32,784 bases of DNA. It comes from Chitinophaga pinensis (GTDB taxonomy: Bacteria > Bacteroidota > Bacteroidia > NS11-12g > UBA955). The stretch covers positions 1 through 32,784 of the forward strand of contig CAMBXL010000018.1 of NCBI GenBank assembly GCA_945871905.1, written 5' to 3'. Both the position numbers and the translations under genes were made by a program. Within the stretch, counting starts at the first letter, position 1; every line of letters starts with the position of its first letter. Positions 8,038 through 15,843 of this stretch are shown one piece after another. A model generated the notes under the pieces. The model saw only the letters and a list, made by a program, of their open reading frames with translations, searched no databases and was not told the DNA's origin.

Positions 8038-10746
8038 ATGAAAATAAGAATACAAAAATTAGCAGTTTTAGGTTTATTCCTGTGGATGCATTTTTCACTT
8101 GTTTCGCAGTGTGTATTAGTGCCATTAGATTTAAAGCAAAGAGTACAAGCCTCAGAGTTAATCATTGAGGGTATGGTAGTTGACAAACAAGCTTATTGGA
8201 ATGACGAAAAAACAATGATTTATACGGCCAATACCATTCAGTTATCTAGAGTGTACAAAGGGTCAGAATGGATTGGAAATACATCCCGTTTGGAGCTTGT
8301 TACTTTGGGAGGAACAGTTGGTTTAAATGCCTTAAAAGTAAGTCCCGAACTTTCTCTCGAAATTGGAGATATTGGCATTTTTATGTTAGTGCAAAAAGAC
8401 CAAAATTGGGTGAGTGAAAGTGGTCCGCAAGGATTCATTAAAATAGACAAACACAATGGAACCTCTGCAGACATGTACACACAGTACCCTCGTTTATCTA
8501 TTGAAAAAGAAATTACTTCAATAACCTCAATTCCTGTTGTAAATGTCAATGAGAATTTAACTAAAATTACTTTTTCATCTAAAAGGGCTGCACCTTCCTT
8601 AAGTTCAATTAATCCAACGACCCTTACTTCAGGAACATCAACAGTATTATCGATTAAAGGGAATAATTTTAAATCAACTAGAGACACAAGCAGTGTTCAG
8701 TTTAGAGATGCCGACAAGGGTGGTTTAAGTTTTATTAAAGCATTAAAAAGAGATTATATTTCGTGGACAGACACCCAAATTAGAGTGCTTGTAAGAACCA
8801 CAGCAGGGACAGGAAAAATTAGAGTTGTAGTAGGCGGTAACGGAACTATTGAATCCACAGATACTTTGAAAGTCACTTATGCCCATTCAAATGTGGTGTT
8901 AGGCGACACCATAGCTTATGAAAATCAATTAATAGGACTAAATCAATTTAATGGTATTACTTGGAAAATGAACCGTCGTTTCTTTGACTCAACCGGTGCC
9001 AGAGGGGCTTTTTTGAGAAGCATTGAAAGATGGCGATGTGGTACCCTGGTGAATTGGGATACGCTTGGCAGATTAAACCACAGTGCCATAAAAAGAGACA
9101 AAGTAAACATGAGCGGTTGGGATACCAGTAATGCCATGGCAAGTGGTGTATTAGCCCAATGTTTTAGTTGGTATGCCGGTTGTTTTACGCCTGGTTTGGT
9201 TTGGTACACAGAAGAAATGGATATTCGTTTTAGAGTAAAGCCCACTGCATCCACCAATTGGTTATACACCACAGGAAATGCCAATAGCAATCAGTTTCAT
9301 TTTGAATCAGTAGCTACCCATGAACTAGGACATGGACATCAGTTAGGGCATGTAATCAGTTCACCGGTTGTAATGCACTTTGCCATAGCAAATGGGCAAA
9401 CAAAACCAAACTTAACAGCGAATGATATCAATTGCGGTACATACGTCATTAATAAAAGTGGAACAGCCGTGTGTGGAAGGCAAAAACACAATAAAATAAC
9501 TCAATCAACGTGTACTTTGGTTGCGCCTCTGTCCAATTTTACTTATTCTAAAGTACAGCCTTGTAAAGATGAAACCATACAATTCACCGATTCCTCAGTT
9601 GGCAATGTGTCTGCTTATGTTTGGGATTTTGGTTCAGGTGCAACACCCGCCACAGCTAATACCAAAGGTCCGCATTCGGTAAAATACAGCAACGGAGGTA
9701 GCAAAACGGTTTCATTAAAAATTACAACAGGTTCGGGTGATTTAACTAGAAATAAGACGTTTAACGTAGCTGCTGATTCCAAAATCAGACCGTCTTTTAC
9801 TTACACAGTCGCAGAACAAGCAAAGGTAAGTTTTGTCAATACCAGTAACAATGCCTTGTCAAGTGAATGGGTGTTTGGTGATGGAGATTCAGCCTTTACC
9901 TTAAATGCCAATCATACTTATAACAGTGGTGGGGTGTATCAAGTCAAGTTAAAAACTCAAAATTTGTGTAACACTCATGATACCATTGTTTCCATTAAAA
10001 TAGCCGCTGTCAATTTTGTTCACAGTGAAGGAAGTTTTTGTATTGGCGAAAAATTAGTTTTTCAGGATGCGAGTGATAACAATGCTTCATCGTGGCAATG
10101 GAGTTTTACGGGCGGTATTCCTGCCACAGCAAGTGGCAAAGGGCCTCATGCAGTTCAATTTAGTTCAGCAGGTTCTGTTTCAGCGACTTTAACAGTGGGC
10201 GTTACCGGTTCACCTAATCATATTTATAACAAAACAGCTTTAGCAACCATAGGGAATGACACCTTTAGTAACGCCAATTTTACCTATGTTTATCAAGGGT
10301 CAAACGGGGTAGGGTTTGTTAATGTATCCAAAGGAAGTAACAATACTTATAAGTGGCGTTTTGGAGATGGAGACAGTAGTAATTTAAAAAATCCAAGTCA
10401 CAGGTACAGTAATGCCAATAATCAAATGGTAAGATTAACAGCTACAGGCGTTTGCAATACACACGATACCACAATAGCCCTTCGTAATTTTACCAATTTG
10501 GGTTCATTGGTAACGAACAATAAATTTAAAATTGTACCTAATCCAAGCAATGGAATAATGATGATAGCTGCACCTAATAATGAATTGGTAACGCTTGAAT
10601 TATATGATGCAATGGGACGAAGAATTGTGTTTAAAAAGGTGATTACCAATGTTGTTATTTCAGACTTGGGTCTTGCAAAAGGGATGTATGTTGTCAAAGT
10701 AAGTCAAGCAGATTACACAGAAACACTGAAATGTTTGGTTGATTAG
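8038..10746 (+). CDS. Secreted metzincin-like metalloprotease with IPT/TIG, four PKD-like domains and a T9SS sorting tail
   Basis: The 902-residue protein has a signal peptide (residues 1-23, up to LVSQC). Residues ~30-160 form an N-terminal domain common in Bacteroidota secreted proteins. An IPT/TIG-like Ig fold follows (~187-285, SLSSINPTTLTSGTS). The catalytic region holds HELGHGHQLGH at residues 428-438, with a Met-turn candidate Met446 (SPVVMH). This fits the metzincin pattern HExxHxxGxxH except that position 8 is Gln435 instead of Gly; the third zinc ligand would be His438. Four PKD-like domains occupy ~490-830. The C-terminal ~65 residues are a type A T9SS sorting domain (VPNPSNGIM ... 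AKGMYVVKV). It is probably exported across the outer membrane and anchored or released there to degrade proteins. The substrate is unknown, and activity is uncertain because of the Gly-to-Gln change. Confidence 0.85.
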   Translation: MKIRIQKLAVLGLFLWMHFSLVSQCVLVPLDLKQRVQASELIIEGMVVDKQAYWNDEKTMIYTANTIQLSRVYKGSEWIGNTSRLELVTLGGTVGLNALKVSPELSLEIGDIGIFMLVQKDQNWVSESGPQGFIKIDKHNGTSADMYTQYPRLSIEKEITSITSIPVVNVNENLTKITFSSKRAAPSLSSINPTTLTSGTSTVLSIKGNNFKSTRDTSSVQFRDADKGGLSFIKALKRDYISWTDTQIRVLVRTTAGTGKIRVVVGGNGTIESTDTLKVTYAHSNVVLGDTIAYENQLIGLNQFNGITWKMNRRFFDSTGARGAFLRSIERWRCGTLVNWDTLGRLNHSAIKRDKVNMSGWDTSNAMASGVLAQCFSWYAGCFTPGLVWYTEEMDIRFRVKPTASTNWLYTTGNANSNQFHFESVATHELGHGHQLGHVISSPVVMHFAIANGQTKPNLTANDINCGTYVINKSGTAVCGRQKHNKITQSTCTLVAPLSNFTYSKVQPCKDETIQFTDSSVGNVSAYVWDFGSGATPATANTKGPHSVKYSNGGSKTVSLKITTGSGDLTRNKTFNVAADSKIRPSFTYTVAEQAKVSFVNTSNNALSSEWVFGDGDSAFTLNANHTYNSGGVYQVKLKTQNLCNTHDTIVSIKIAAVNFVHSEGSFCIGEKLVFQDASDNNASSWQWSFTGGIPATASGKGPHAVQFSSAGSVSATLTVGVTGSPNHIYNKTALATIGNDTFSNANFTYVYQGSNGVGFVNVSKGSNNTYKWRFGDGDSSNLKNPSHRYSNANNQMVRLTATGVCNTHDTTIALRNFTNLGSLVTNNKFKIVPNPSNGIMMIAAPNNELVTLELYDAMGRRIVFKKVITNVVISDLGLAKGMYVVKVSQADYTETLKCLVD

Positions 10747-10771
10747 AGGTTAATTAATCGCAAAATGAGTC

Positions 10772-10804
10772 CAATAAAGGGAATTTTCTCACCTTTATTG
10801 TTTT
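10772..10804 (+). terminator. Probable terminator after the metalloprotease gene
   Basis: CAATAAAGG (10772-10780) pairs with CCTTTATTG (10792-10800) across an 11-nt loop and is followed by TTTT. The stem is 9 bp and A/U-rich, so it is weaker than the other terminators in the window. The rest of 10805-10970 is AT-rich and shows nothing else. Confidence 0.55.
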
Positions 10805-10970
10805 ACAAATTGTTATTTAAACAAATATTAAAAACTCAAAAAAACGCGCAGAATTTGACGATTTGAGGGTTTGATTTTGGGATTATAATGTCCTTACAAT
10901 TTCTTAAAATGCTGATAATCAGTTAATATTAAATTAATAAAAAAATAGTTTTTTAATTGCCCAAAAATCC

Positions 10971-10978
10971 TACTTTTG
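10971..10978 (+). promoter_or_regulatory. -7 promoter box for the DUF2795 gene
   Basis: TACTTTTG followed by C is an exact TAnnTTTG box, 17 bp before the ATG at 10996. Transcription should start near 10985, which leaves a leader of about ten bases and rules out the in-frame TTG at 10957 as the translation start. No good -33 TTG at the expected distance is obvious. Confidence 0.65.
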
Positions 10979-10995
10979 CAAAATATAGAATTAAT

Positions 10996-11217
10996 ATGTA
11001 TTGGACATTAGAATTAGTATCTTATTTAGATGACGCTCCTTGGCCTGCTACAAAAGACGAATTGATAGATTATGCTATTCGTTCAGGCGCACCTATGGAG
11101 GTTGTAGAAAATTTACAAGAGCTTGAAGATGATGGGGAACCGTACGAAAGTATCGAAGAAATATGGAGTGATTATCCTACGGATGATGACTATTTCTTCC
11201 ACGAGGATGAGCATTAA
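10996..11217 (+). CDS. DUF2795-family small acidic protein
   Basis: The 73-residue protein starts MYWTLELVSYLDDAPWPATK and ends with a strongly acidic tail (DDDYFFHEDEH). The core DAPWPATKDELIDYAIRSGA matches the DUF2795 pattern (hydrophobic-Pro-Ala-(S/T)-K-x-E-L-hydrophobic-x-x-A-x-x-x-G-A). Bacteroidota encode a nearly identical short form of this family, by recollection. Its function is unknown. The frame is open upstream to a TTG at 10957, but the promoter box at 10971-10978 and family length favour the ATG at 10996. It converges with the minus-strand gene ending at 11224, only 6 bp away, with no terminator between them. Confidence 0.85.
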   Translation: MYWTLELVSYLDDAPWPATKDELIDYAIRSGAPMEVVENLQELEDDGEPYESIEEIWSDYPTDDDYFFHEDEH

Positions 11218-11223
11218 TAACGC

Positions 11224-12423
11224 TTAGCCAAAAAACACTTTCTTACGTTCTTTCAATGTTTCTGGCTTGAGAGTTTCGCTGAGTGTTGTTGTTTCAATAA
11301 CACTGATTATAGGCTTATGCACTCCTTTTTCACTCACAGCTTGATTTAAAAAATGATTTAATTGCAGTTTTTCCTGCACATTAGGCATGTTGTTGTATTT
11401 GCTTAAGCGCGAAGTTTCGTTTGTATGGGTCGACAAACACAAACAAATACGATCATTCTCCTTTTTAAATTCAATGAAATTTTGTTCCAATAATTCCTCA
11501 ATCTGTGGACTTAGTTTTTCACGCTCTATTGGATTAGAAAAATCATCTACTTTAAGAAAACCACGTTTCAATAAGGTTTTGGTTAACGTAATATTTTGAA
11601 CAAATTTGCTAGGAAGATTGGTTTCAAAAACAGAGAAAAACAAATGATTAGAAGCAATTTTCTCAGAAGTACTCAATTCATCAAATCTGATATGTGTTCT
11701 GAAAACCTGCAACAATGTTGTTTTGCTGTCTTGCAATTCAACCTTAACAAACTCTATTAGCTCTTTTAAGGCACTTTCTGTTGACCGACTCTCCTTGTTG
11801 TAGTGGTGATAGAAATAACGCTCTAAATTGATGCTAAAGACTATTGAACCATATAATTTCCAAAGTCTGTAGTTCAACCACAAAATAATTTGACGTTGAT
11901 TACCAAAGCTGAAATGATTATGTGTATGCCACTGAATGAAAGTGTAGAGAACTTCTTCCAATTCATTGTAAGCTTCTGTTTCAAGTTCCCAAGCTTCAAA
12001 CTGTTGTTTTAACTCAGCAGGACATTCCATTGTTTTGTGAATATTAGAAGAAAACAAGTCGAATGATTGGGTATTTATTTGTGCCGAATTGTCTTTCAGC
12101 AAGACTTCGAAAAGGTTACTAGGTGACTTCGTATTTAAGTCGGCAAACTGTTCGAAAGACTGATGATATTGTTCGGTTTCTTTTTTTAATAAAATATTGC
12201 GACAGATTTTACTTTCCAAAAATTCAGGAAGTAACAACAAGTCGATATTTTGATTAACAAGACAAGCGTACCAAGCTGATTTTTCTTTAAGTGTTTGTTG
12301 TAAAAGTGGTTTTTTGAAACTGTCACCGATGGGCAGTTTATTGTATATTTTGGAGATTTCAAGAAATACACGCTCAAGTTTTGAGATGTCGCTTTCAAAC
12401 TTTTTATGTAATTCTTTAAACAT
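11224..12423 (-). CDS. Unrecognised cytoplasmic protein, largely alpha-helical
   Basis: I do not recognise this protein. From the ATG at 12423 it has 399 residues (MFKELHKKFESDISKLER); an in-frame upstream ATG at 12474 would add 17. It has no signal peptide and no membrane segment. It is rich in Leu, Glu, Lys and Phe, with long stretches that look helical. A central aromatic cluster (FIQWHTHNHFSFGNQRQIILWLNYRLWKLYG, near residues 185-215) is the most distinctive part. The C-terminus is basic (KERKKVFFG). It stands alone between the convergent DUF2795 gene and a repeat-filled gap, so context gives no clue. Both ATGs are preceded by the same GTAAC and by a TAnnTTTG box; the downstream start is preferred because the nearer box lies between the two ATGs. 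Confidence 0.75.
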   Translation of the reverse strand: MFKELHKKFESDISKLERVFLEISKIYNKLPIGDSFKKPLLQQTLKEKSAWYACLVNQNIDLLLLPEFLESKICRNILLKKETEQYHQSFEQFADLNTKSPSNLFEVLLKDNSAQINTQSFDLFSSNIHKTMECPAELKQQFEAWELETEAYNELEEVLYTFIQWHTHNHFSFGNQRQIILWLNYRLWKLYGSIVFSINLERYFYHHYNKESRSTESALKELIEFVKVELQDSKTTLLQVFRTHIRFDELSTSEKIASNHLFFSVFETNLPSKFVQNITLTKTLLKRGFLKVDDFSNPIEREKLSPQIEELLEQNFIEFKKENDRICLCLSTHTNETSRLSKYNNMPNVQEKLQLNHFLNQAVSEKGVHKPIISVIETTTLSETLKPETLKERKKVFFG

Positions 12424-12450
12424 GTTACTTTTCAACCGATTTTGTGTCAA

Positions 12451-12502
12451 CAAAGTTATTGATGTAAAGTGCATGTTACTAAATGTTTAATTCACAAAGT
12501 TA
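12451..12502 (-). promoter_or_regulatory. Two tandem -7 boxes upstream of the unrecognised gene
   Basis: On the minus strand TAACTTTG occurs at 12502-12495 and again at 12458-12451, 44 bp apart. The first lies 21 bp before the ATG at 12474, the second 28 bp before the ATG at 12423. Each could serve one start, giving a long and a short form of the protein; this pairing is inference. Confidence 0.45.
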
Positions 12503-12754
12503 TCAAACTGTCTTTTAAAATGGTGGGTATAGCCGTTTAAAAATGCTTAATCCCCAGTAAACACTCACTTTTTTGCTGTCTTGTTTTGTGTTCAATCACA
12601 AACAAGCTGTCGGGAAGAGATGTCTCCTTTGTGGAGCTTGGGAGGGCCTCACCCCCTGCCCCCTCTCCGAAGGAGAGGGGAGTTTTATTCCGTATATTTT
12701 CTAGTATTGTCATACCGACAAAGGAGGTATCTTGATTCACATTAATCCGAGACC

Positions 12755-12822
12755 AACAACGGCACAAATAATCCTCCAGAGGAGGTAAATATTAATAGCC
12801 TCGGGTTTTAACCCTTGGTTAT
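12755..12822. repeat. Hairpin repeat unit, copy 1
   Basis: This ~68-bp unit starts with ACAACGGCA, then CCTCCAGAGGAGG (self-complementary arms CCTCC/GGAGG), then TAAATATTAATAGCC, and ends with GGGTTTTAACCC followed by TTGGTTAT. The second hairpin is partly decayed relative to copy 2 (CCT...TTGG in place of CCA...GTGG). Confidence 0.8.
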
Positions 12823-12985
12823 AAGCGAACCCACACAAAAAGCACTCTTAGGTGCGCTTTTTAATGGAAACCTAACCACAGAGAACGCAGAGAAAGCACG
12901 GAGGTCACAGAGGGAGGCGGGAGAAGAGACCACAGAGATGCTCTTCGAGCATGGGAAAGTTTGGTGAGATGAAAACAGAGAGAAT

Positions 12986-13053
12986 ACAACAACGGCAAAA
13001 ATACCTCCAGAGGAGGTAAATATTAATAGCCACGGGTTTTAACCCGTGGTTAT
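12986..13053. repeat. Hairpin repeat unit, copy 2
   Basis: This is nearly identical to the unit at 12755-12822. The second hairpin is intact here: CCACGGGTTTTAACCCGTGG at 13030-13049 is a perfect palindrome. The unit lies ~110 bp past the hflX stop on the minus strand, so this hairpin might help end hflX transcription, although no T tract follows on that strand. Confidence 0.8.
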
Positions 13054-13164
13054 GATTAAACACACGCAATCCTTTTTGGCGACTTTTTTGCTTTTTTCTT
13101 GCAAAAAAGATGACAAAAAGAGTTTGGGGGAGGTCTTCACCCACTAAACTAAGCCATGTTACAA

Positions 13165-14340
13165 CTAAAGCAAATTCAAAATACCCATTTTTAGAGCATT
13201 GATATTGGTTTTTTCGGTAGCGGATATAAACACAATAGGTGCATGTTCCTTGCTCAACCAACTTTTTTCAAACTCCGTTAATGAGGTGTCAGGATTTTGT
13301 TTGATGTATTCATCAATTTTATTAAAAACCAATAAGGTGGGTTTCTCTTTGGCACCTATGTCAAACAAAGTTTGCTTTACCAATGTCATTTGATTCTCAA
13401 ACTCAGGATTTGAAATATCAACCACATGTAACAACACATCGGCTTCCACTACCTCTGCCAAAGTGCTTTTGAAACTCTCTATCAACAACGTAGGTAACTT
13501 GCGAATGAATCCTACTGTATCACTTAACAAAATCGGGATAAACTGTCCTTCATTGTGGGGGTCTTCAAACACCACTTTCCTAACCGTAGAATCCAAGGTG
13601 GCAAACAATTTATTTTCTGCCAACACATCGGCCCTACTCAGCAAATTCATTATGGTGCTTTTACCCACATTGGTATAACCAACCAAAGCCACTCTTTTTT
13701 TATCGGTCCTGCTTTGTCTTTGAACTTTGTTTTGTTTGTCTATAAGGGCCAATTTCTCTTTGAGGTCGCTGATATTGCTTCTTATTACCCTTCTATCGGT
13801 TTCTATCTCAGTTTCACCCGGACCTTTCATTCCTATACCCCCTTTTTGTTTGGACAAGTGAGTCCACATTTTGGTAAGTCGAGGTAATAAGTATTGGTTC
13901 AGCGCCAACTCCACTTGGGTTTTTGCTTGTGCTGTTTTGGCATTCTTCGAAAAAATATCCAAAATCAACAAACTACGGTCAATGATTTTAACTTCCTTAA
14001 AGTTTTTTTCTATGTTACGGATTTGTGACGGCGATAACTCATCATCAAAAATAACCACATCGGCTTTATGAAAACCCACCAAATTCATCAATTCTTGCAA
14101 TTTTCCTTCACCTATAAAAGTGCGAGGGTTGGGATAATCCAAATTTTGAGTTAGGCGAGCCGCAGTTCTTGCCCCCGCAGTGGCAGTAAGGGCTTCCAAT
14201 TCATCTAAATATTCAGTTAACTTATTTTCAGGATCACTTTTTTTGTGAACGCCGACTAAAATAGCAATCTCTTGTTTCTTGGAGGTATAGTAAAAATCAG
14301 GTTTCAATGTGGCATTAAATTCTGTTTGTAAAAATAACAC
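13165..14340 (-). CDS. hflX: Ribosome-associated GTPase HflX
   Basis: The 391-residue protein binds the 50S subunit and splits stalled or stress-arrested ribosomes, using GTP. The N-terminal HflX domain is clear from EYLDELEALTATAGA (~43-57) and the glycine-rich linker GGIGMKGPGETEIETDRR (167-184). The G domain follows: P-loop GYTNVGKST (221-229), switch II DTVGFI, and G4 NKID. A short C-terminal domain ends INALKMGILNLL. Family conservation begins near residue 22. The only plausible in-frame starts are GTG at 14340 and TTG at 14307; a TAA stop sits 5 codons above the GTG. No ATG is available in frame, which is odd for a housekeeping gene. An out-of-frame ATG at 14360 opens an 18-codon reading frame (MAKLQGLCYFYKQNLMPH) overlapping the hflX start. 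Confidence 0.93.
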   Translation of the reverse strand: MLFLQTEFNATLKPDFYYTSKKQEIAILVGVHKKSDPENKLTEYLDELEALTATAGARTAARLTQNLDYPNPRTFIGEGKLQELMNLVGFHKADVVIFDDELSPSQIRNIEKNFKEVKIIDRSLLILDIFSKNAKTAQAKTQVELALNQYLLPRLTKMWTHLSKQKGGIGMKGPGETEIETDRRVIRSNISDLKEKLALIDKQNKVQRQSRTDKKRVALVGYTNVGKSTIMNLLSRADVLAENKLFATLDSTVRKVVFEDPHNEGQFIPILLSDTVGFIRKLPTLLIESFKSTLAEVVEADVLLHVVDISNPEFENQMTLVKQTLFDIGAKEKPTLLVFNKIDEYIKQNPDTSLTEFEKSWLSKEHAPIVFISATEKTNINALKMGILNLL

Positions 14341-14376
14341 AAACCTTGTAATTTAGCCATTTAATTTACATAAATT

Positions 14377-15843
14377 TTGTTTGGCGCTTTTAACCCTTCC
14401 TTTTCCCGCTTTACACTGCTGATATTAGCCTTTGGTTTTTATCTTTCATTGGGTGCGCAACAGGTGGTTTGGGCCAACAAGAACAATCTCGATAAAAAAA
14501 CAAATTTTACCAAAGTTATTGGTCAAAATCAACACGGTGTTTATGTGCTCAAACACAAAAACAGTTCGTTCAAAAAGTATTTTATAGTGGAACATTTCGA
14601 CAAGAAAATGAATTTGTTGCGCAATAAAATGTACAAAATTAACAATGCACAACTCGAAAAAATCATTGTAAACAATGATGGTTTTGTGTTTTTTGTTAAA
14701 AATTTTGACAAAAACAATGTCAAGCGTTTGTCCATGCATTTTGTCGATTCTAGTTTGAATGAAATCAAAAAAATAGACATCCATCAAACAGGTATTAATG
14801 CCTTTACGCCGCTTTACAAAATATACTACAATACAGACAAAACCTTATACATGATTGCCTCTGTTTCCGATTCTGCTAACCAATCTATTCTCCAATACCA
14901 TTTGGTTAAAAATCAAGAAATACAGGTGCAAGGTCGTTATATTTTGCCATACGCTTTTGATGAAATGTATATTGGTGACGGTTGTATTGACAACAGTGGA
15001 CAATTGTTCTTTTTGATATCGCAGTCGCAAAAGTTTAAAAGTAAAAATGCCTCCGATTTTTTCCATTATGTCATGGCCTTTAATCCCCATTCGCTCAACT
15101 TCCAATCGCAACTTATCAATAACGAAAAAACCTATTTAAGCAATTACCAATTGGTGTACAATTACCAAACAAATAAGGTACAAGCCTGTGGTTTTTATGG
15201 TGAAAATTATGAGGATGAAAACTTGGGTTACTTTGTTATTTCAATGCTTCCTACCACATTAAAACCCGAACACATTGTTTTTAAGCAAATAGAACGGAGT
15301 ATAGTCGCTCAAATAATAGGGGTAAAAAGTGAGTCGAAAGGCGAGAATTTGAATAAATTTGACATCAAAAAAATTATTCCCAAAGCCAATGGGGGATTAG
15401 TGATGATAAGTGAACGTGCTTTTGTAACCACACAAAGTGATATTTTTTATATCAATGGCGTACCACAAAGCAGTTATGCCAAAATATTTAACAACGACGA
15501 AGTTTTGATACTCAGTTTAGACAGTGTTTTCGAACCGCAATGGACCGATGTGGTAAACAAAACCCAATCCTCTATCAACGACGGTGGTTTTTACAACGGA
15601 ATAATCACCATGGTGAATGACGATGAGTTTAATATTTTATACAACGACCGCATCAGCGCCAATGCAGACATTGTACAAATCAGTTATAACGAAAATGGCA
15701 GAATGACTAAAAAAATAATACTGAATAACGACCAATATTATGCCCTCATTATTCCGGCAGAAAGTCGGCAAGTGAATGCTAATAGCATCGTTATTCCGGT
15801 CAATCAAAACAGAGATTTCACCTATATTAAACTCATTTATTGA
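14377..15843 (+). CDS. Secreted protein of unknown function
   Basis: I do not recognise the family. The 488-residue protein starts with a hydrophobic signal sequence (FTLLILAFGFYLSLGAQQ, residues ~12-29) typical of Bacteroidota secretory proteins that end in Gly-Ala-Gln. The rest looks beta-rich with repeated Asp/Asn-Gly turns, compatible with a propeller-like fold (several FHYVMAF..., YIGDGCIDNSGQLFFLIS, IIPKANGGLVMISERAF strands), but this is only by eye. There is no T9SS tail. The start is forced to be TTG 14377, because TAA at 14371 closes the frame and no ATG precedes the signal sequence. The start lies only 36 bp from the divergent hflX start. It overlaps the next gene by TTGA, so the two are probably translated together. 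Confidence 0.72.
   Translation: MFGAFNPSFSRFTLLILAFGFYLSLGAQQVVWANKNNLDKKTNFTKVIGQNQHGVYVLKHKNSSFKKYFIVEHFDKKMNLLRNKMYKINNAQLEKIIVNNDGFVFFVKNFDKNNVKRLSMHFVDSSLNEIKKIDIHQTGINAFTPLYKIYYNTDKTLYMIASVSDSANQSILQYHLVKNQEIQVQGRYILPYAFDEMYIGDGCIDNSGQLFFLISQSQKFKSKNASDFFHYVMAFNPHSLNFQSQLINNEKTYLSNYQLVYNYQTNKVQACGFYGENYEDENLGYFVISMLPTTLKPEHIVFKQIERSIVAQIIGVKSESKGENLNKFDIKKIIPKANGGLVMISERAFVTTQSDIFYINGVPQSSYAKIFNNDEVLILSLDSVFEPQWTDVVNKTQSSINDGGFYNGIITMVNDDEFNILYNDRISANADIVQISYNENGRMTKKIILNNDQYYALIIPAESRQVNANSIVIPVNQNRDFTYIKLIY

Larger units (their letters stand above)
12524..13160. repeat. Gene-free gap filled with dispersed repeat sequences
   Basis: No credible gene is present. The gap holds a G/C-rich stretch around CCCCCTGCCCCCTCTCCGAA (12652-12680), typical of intergenic repeats in Bacteroidota. 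It also holds a CACAGAGAACGCAGAGAAAG stretch (12878-12914) of a kind scattered through many environmental genomes, and the duplicated hairpin unit listed separately. The 13070-13140 part (Lys/Phe-type homopolymers, GGGGGAGG) also looks like a dispersed repeat. Short open frames here have repeat-like, low-complexity composition. Confidence 0.7.

Noticed and set aside
8238-8687. 149-codon minus-strand frame inside the metalloprotease gene
   Set aside because: The opposite strand is a clear signal-peptide protein with recognisable domains; the frame is a shadow of its codon bias.
10957-10995. TTG start adding 13 residues to the DUF2795 protein
   Set aside because: It lies upstream of the TACTTTTG promoter box, and family members start at MYW.
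12537-12767. 76-codon minus-strand frame
   Set aside because: It runs through a G/C-rich dispersed intergenic repeat and has no protein-like features.
12905-13261. 118-codon minus-strand frame
   Set aside because: It covers dispersed repeats and the end of hflX in another frame.
13555-13887. 110-codon plus-strand frame opposite hflX
   Set aside because: It lies entirely within the conserved HflX G domain coding sequence on the other strand.
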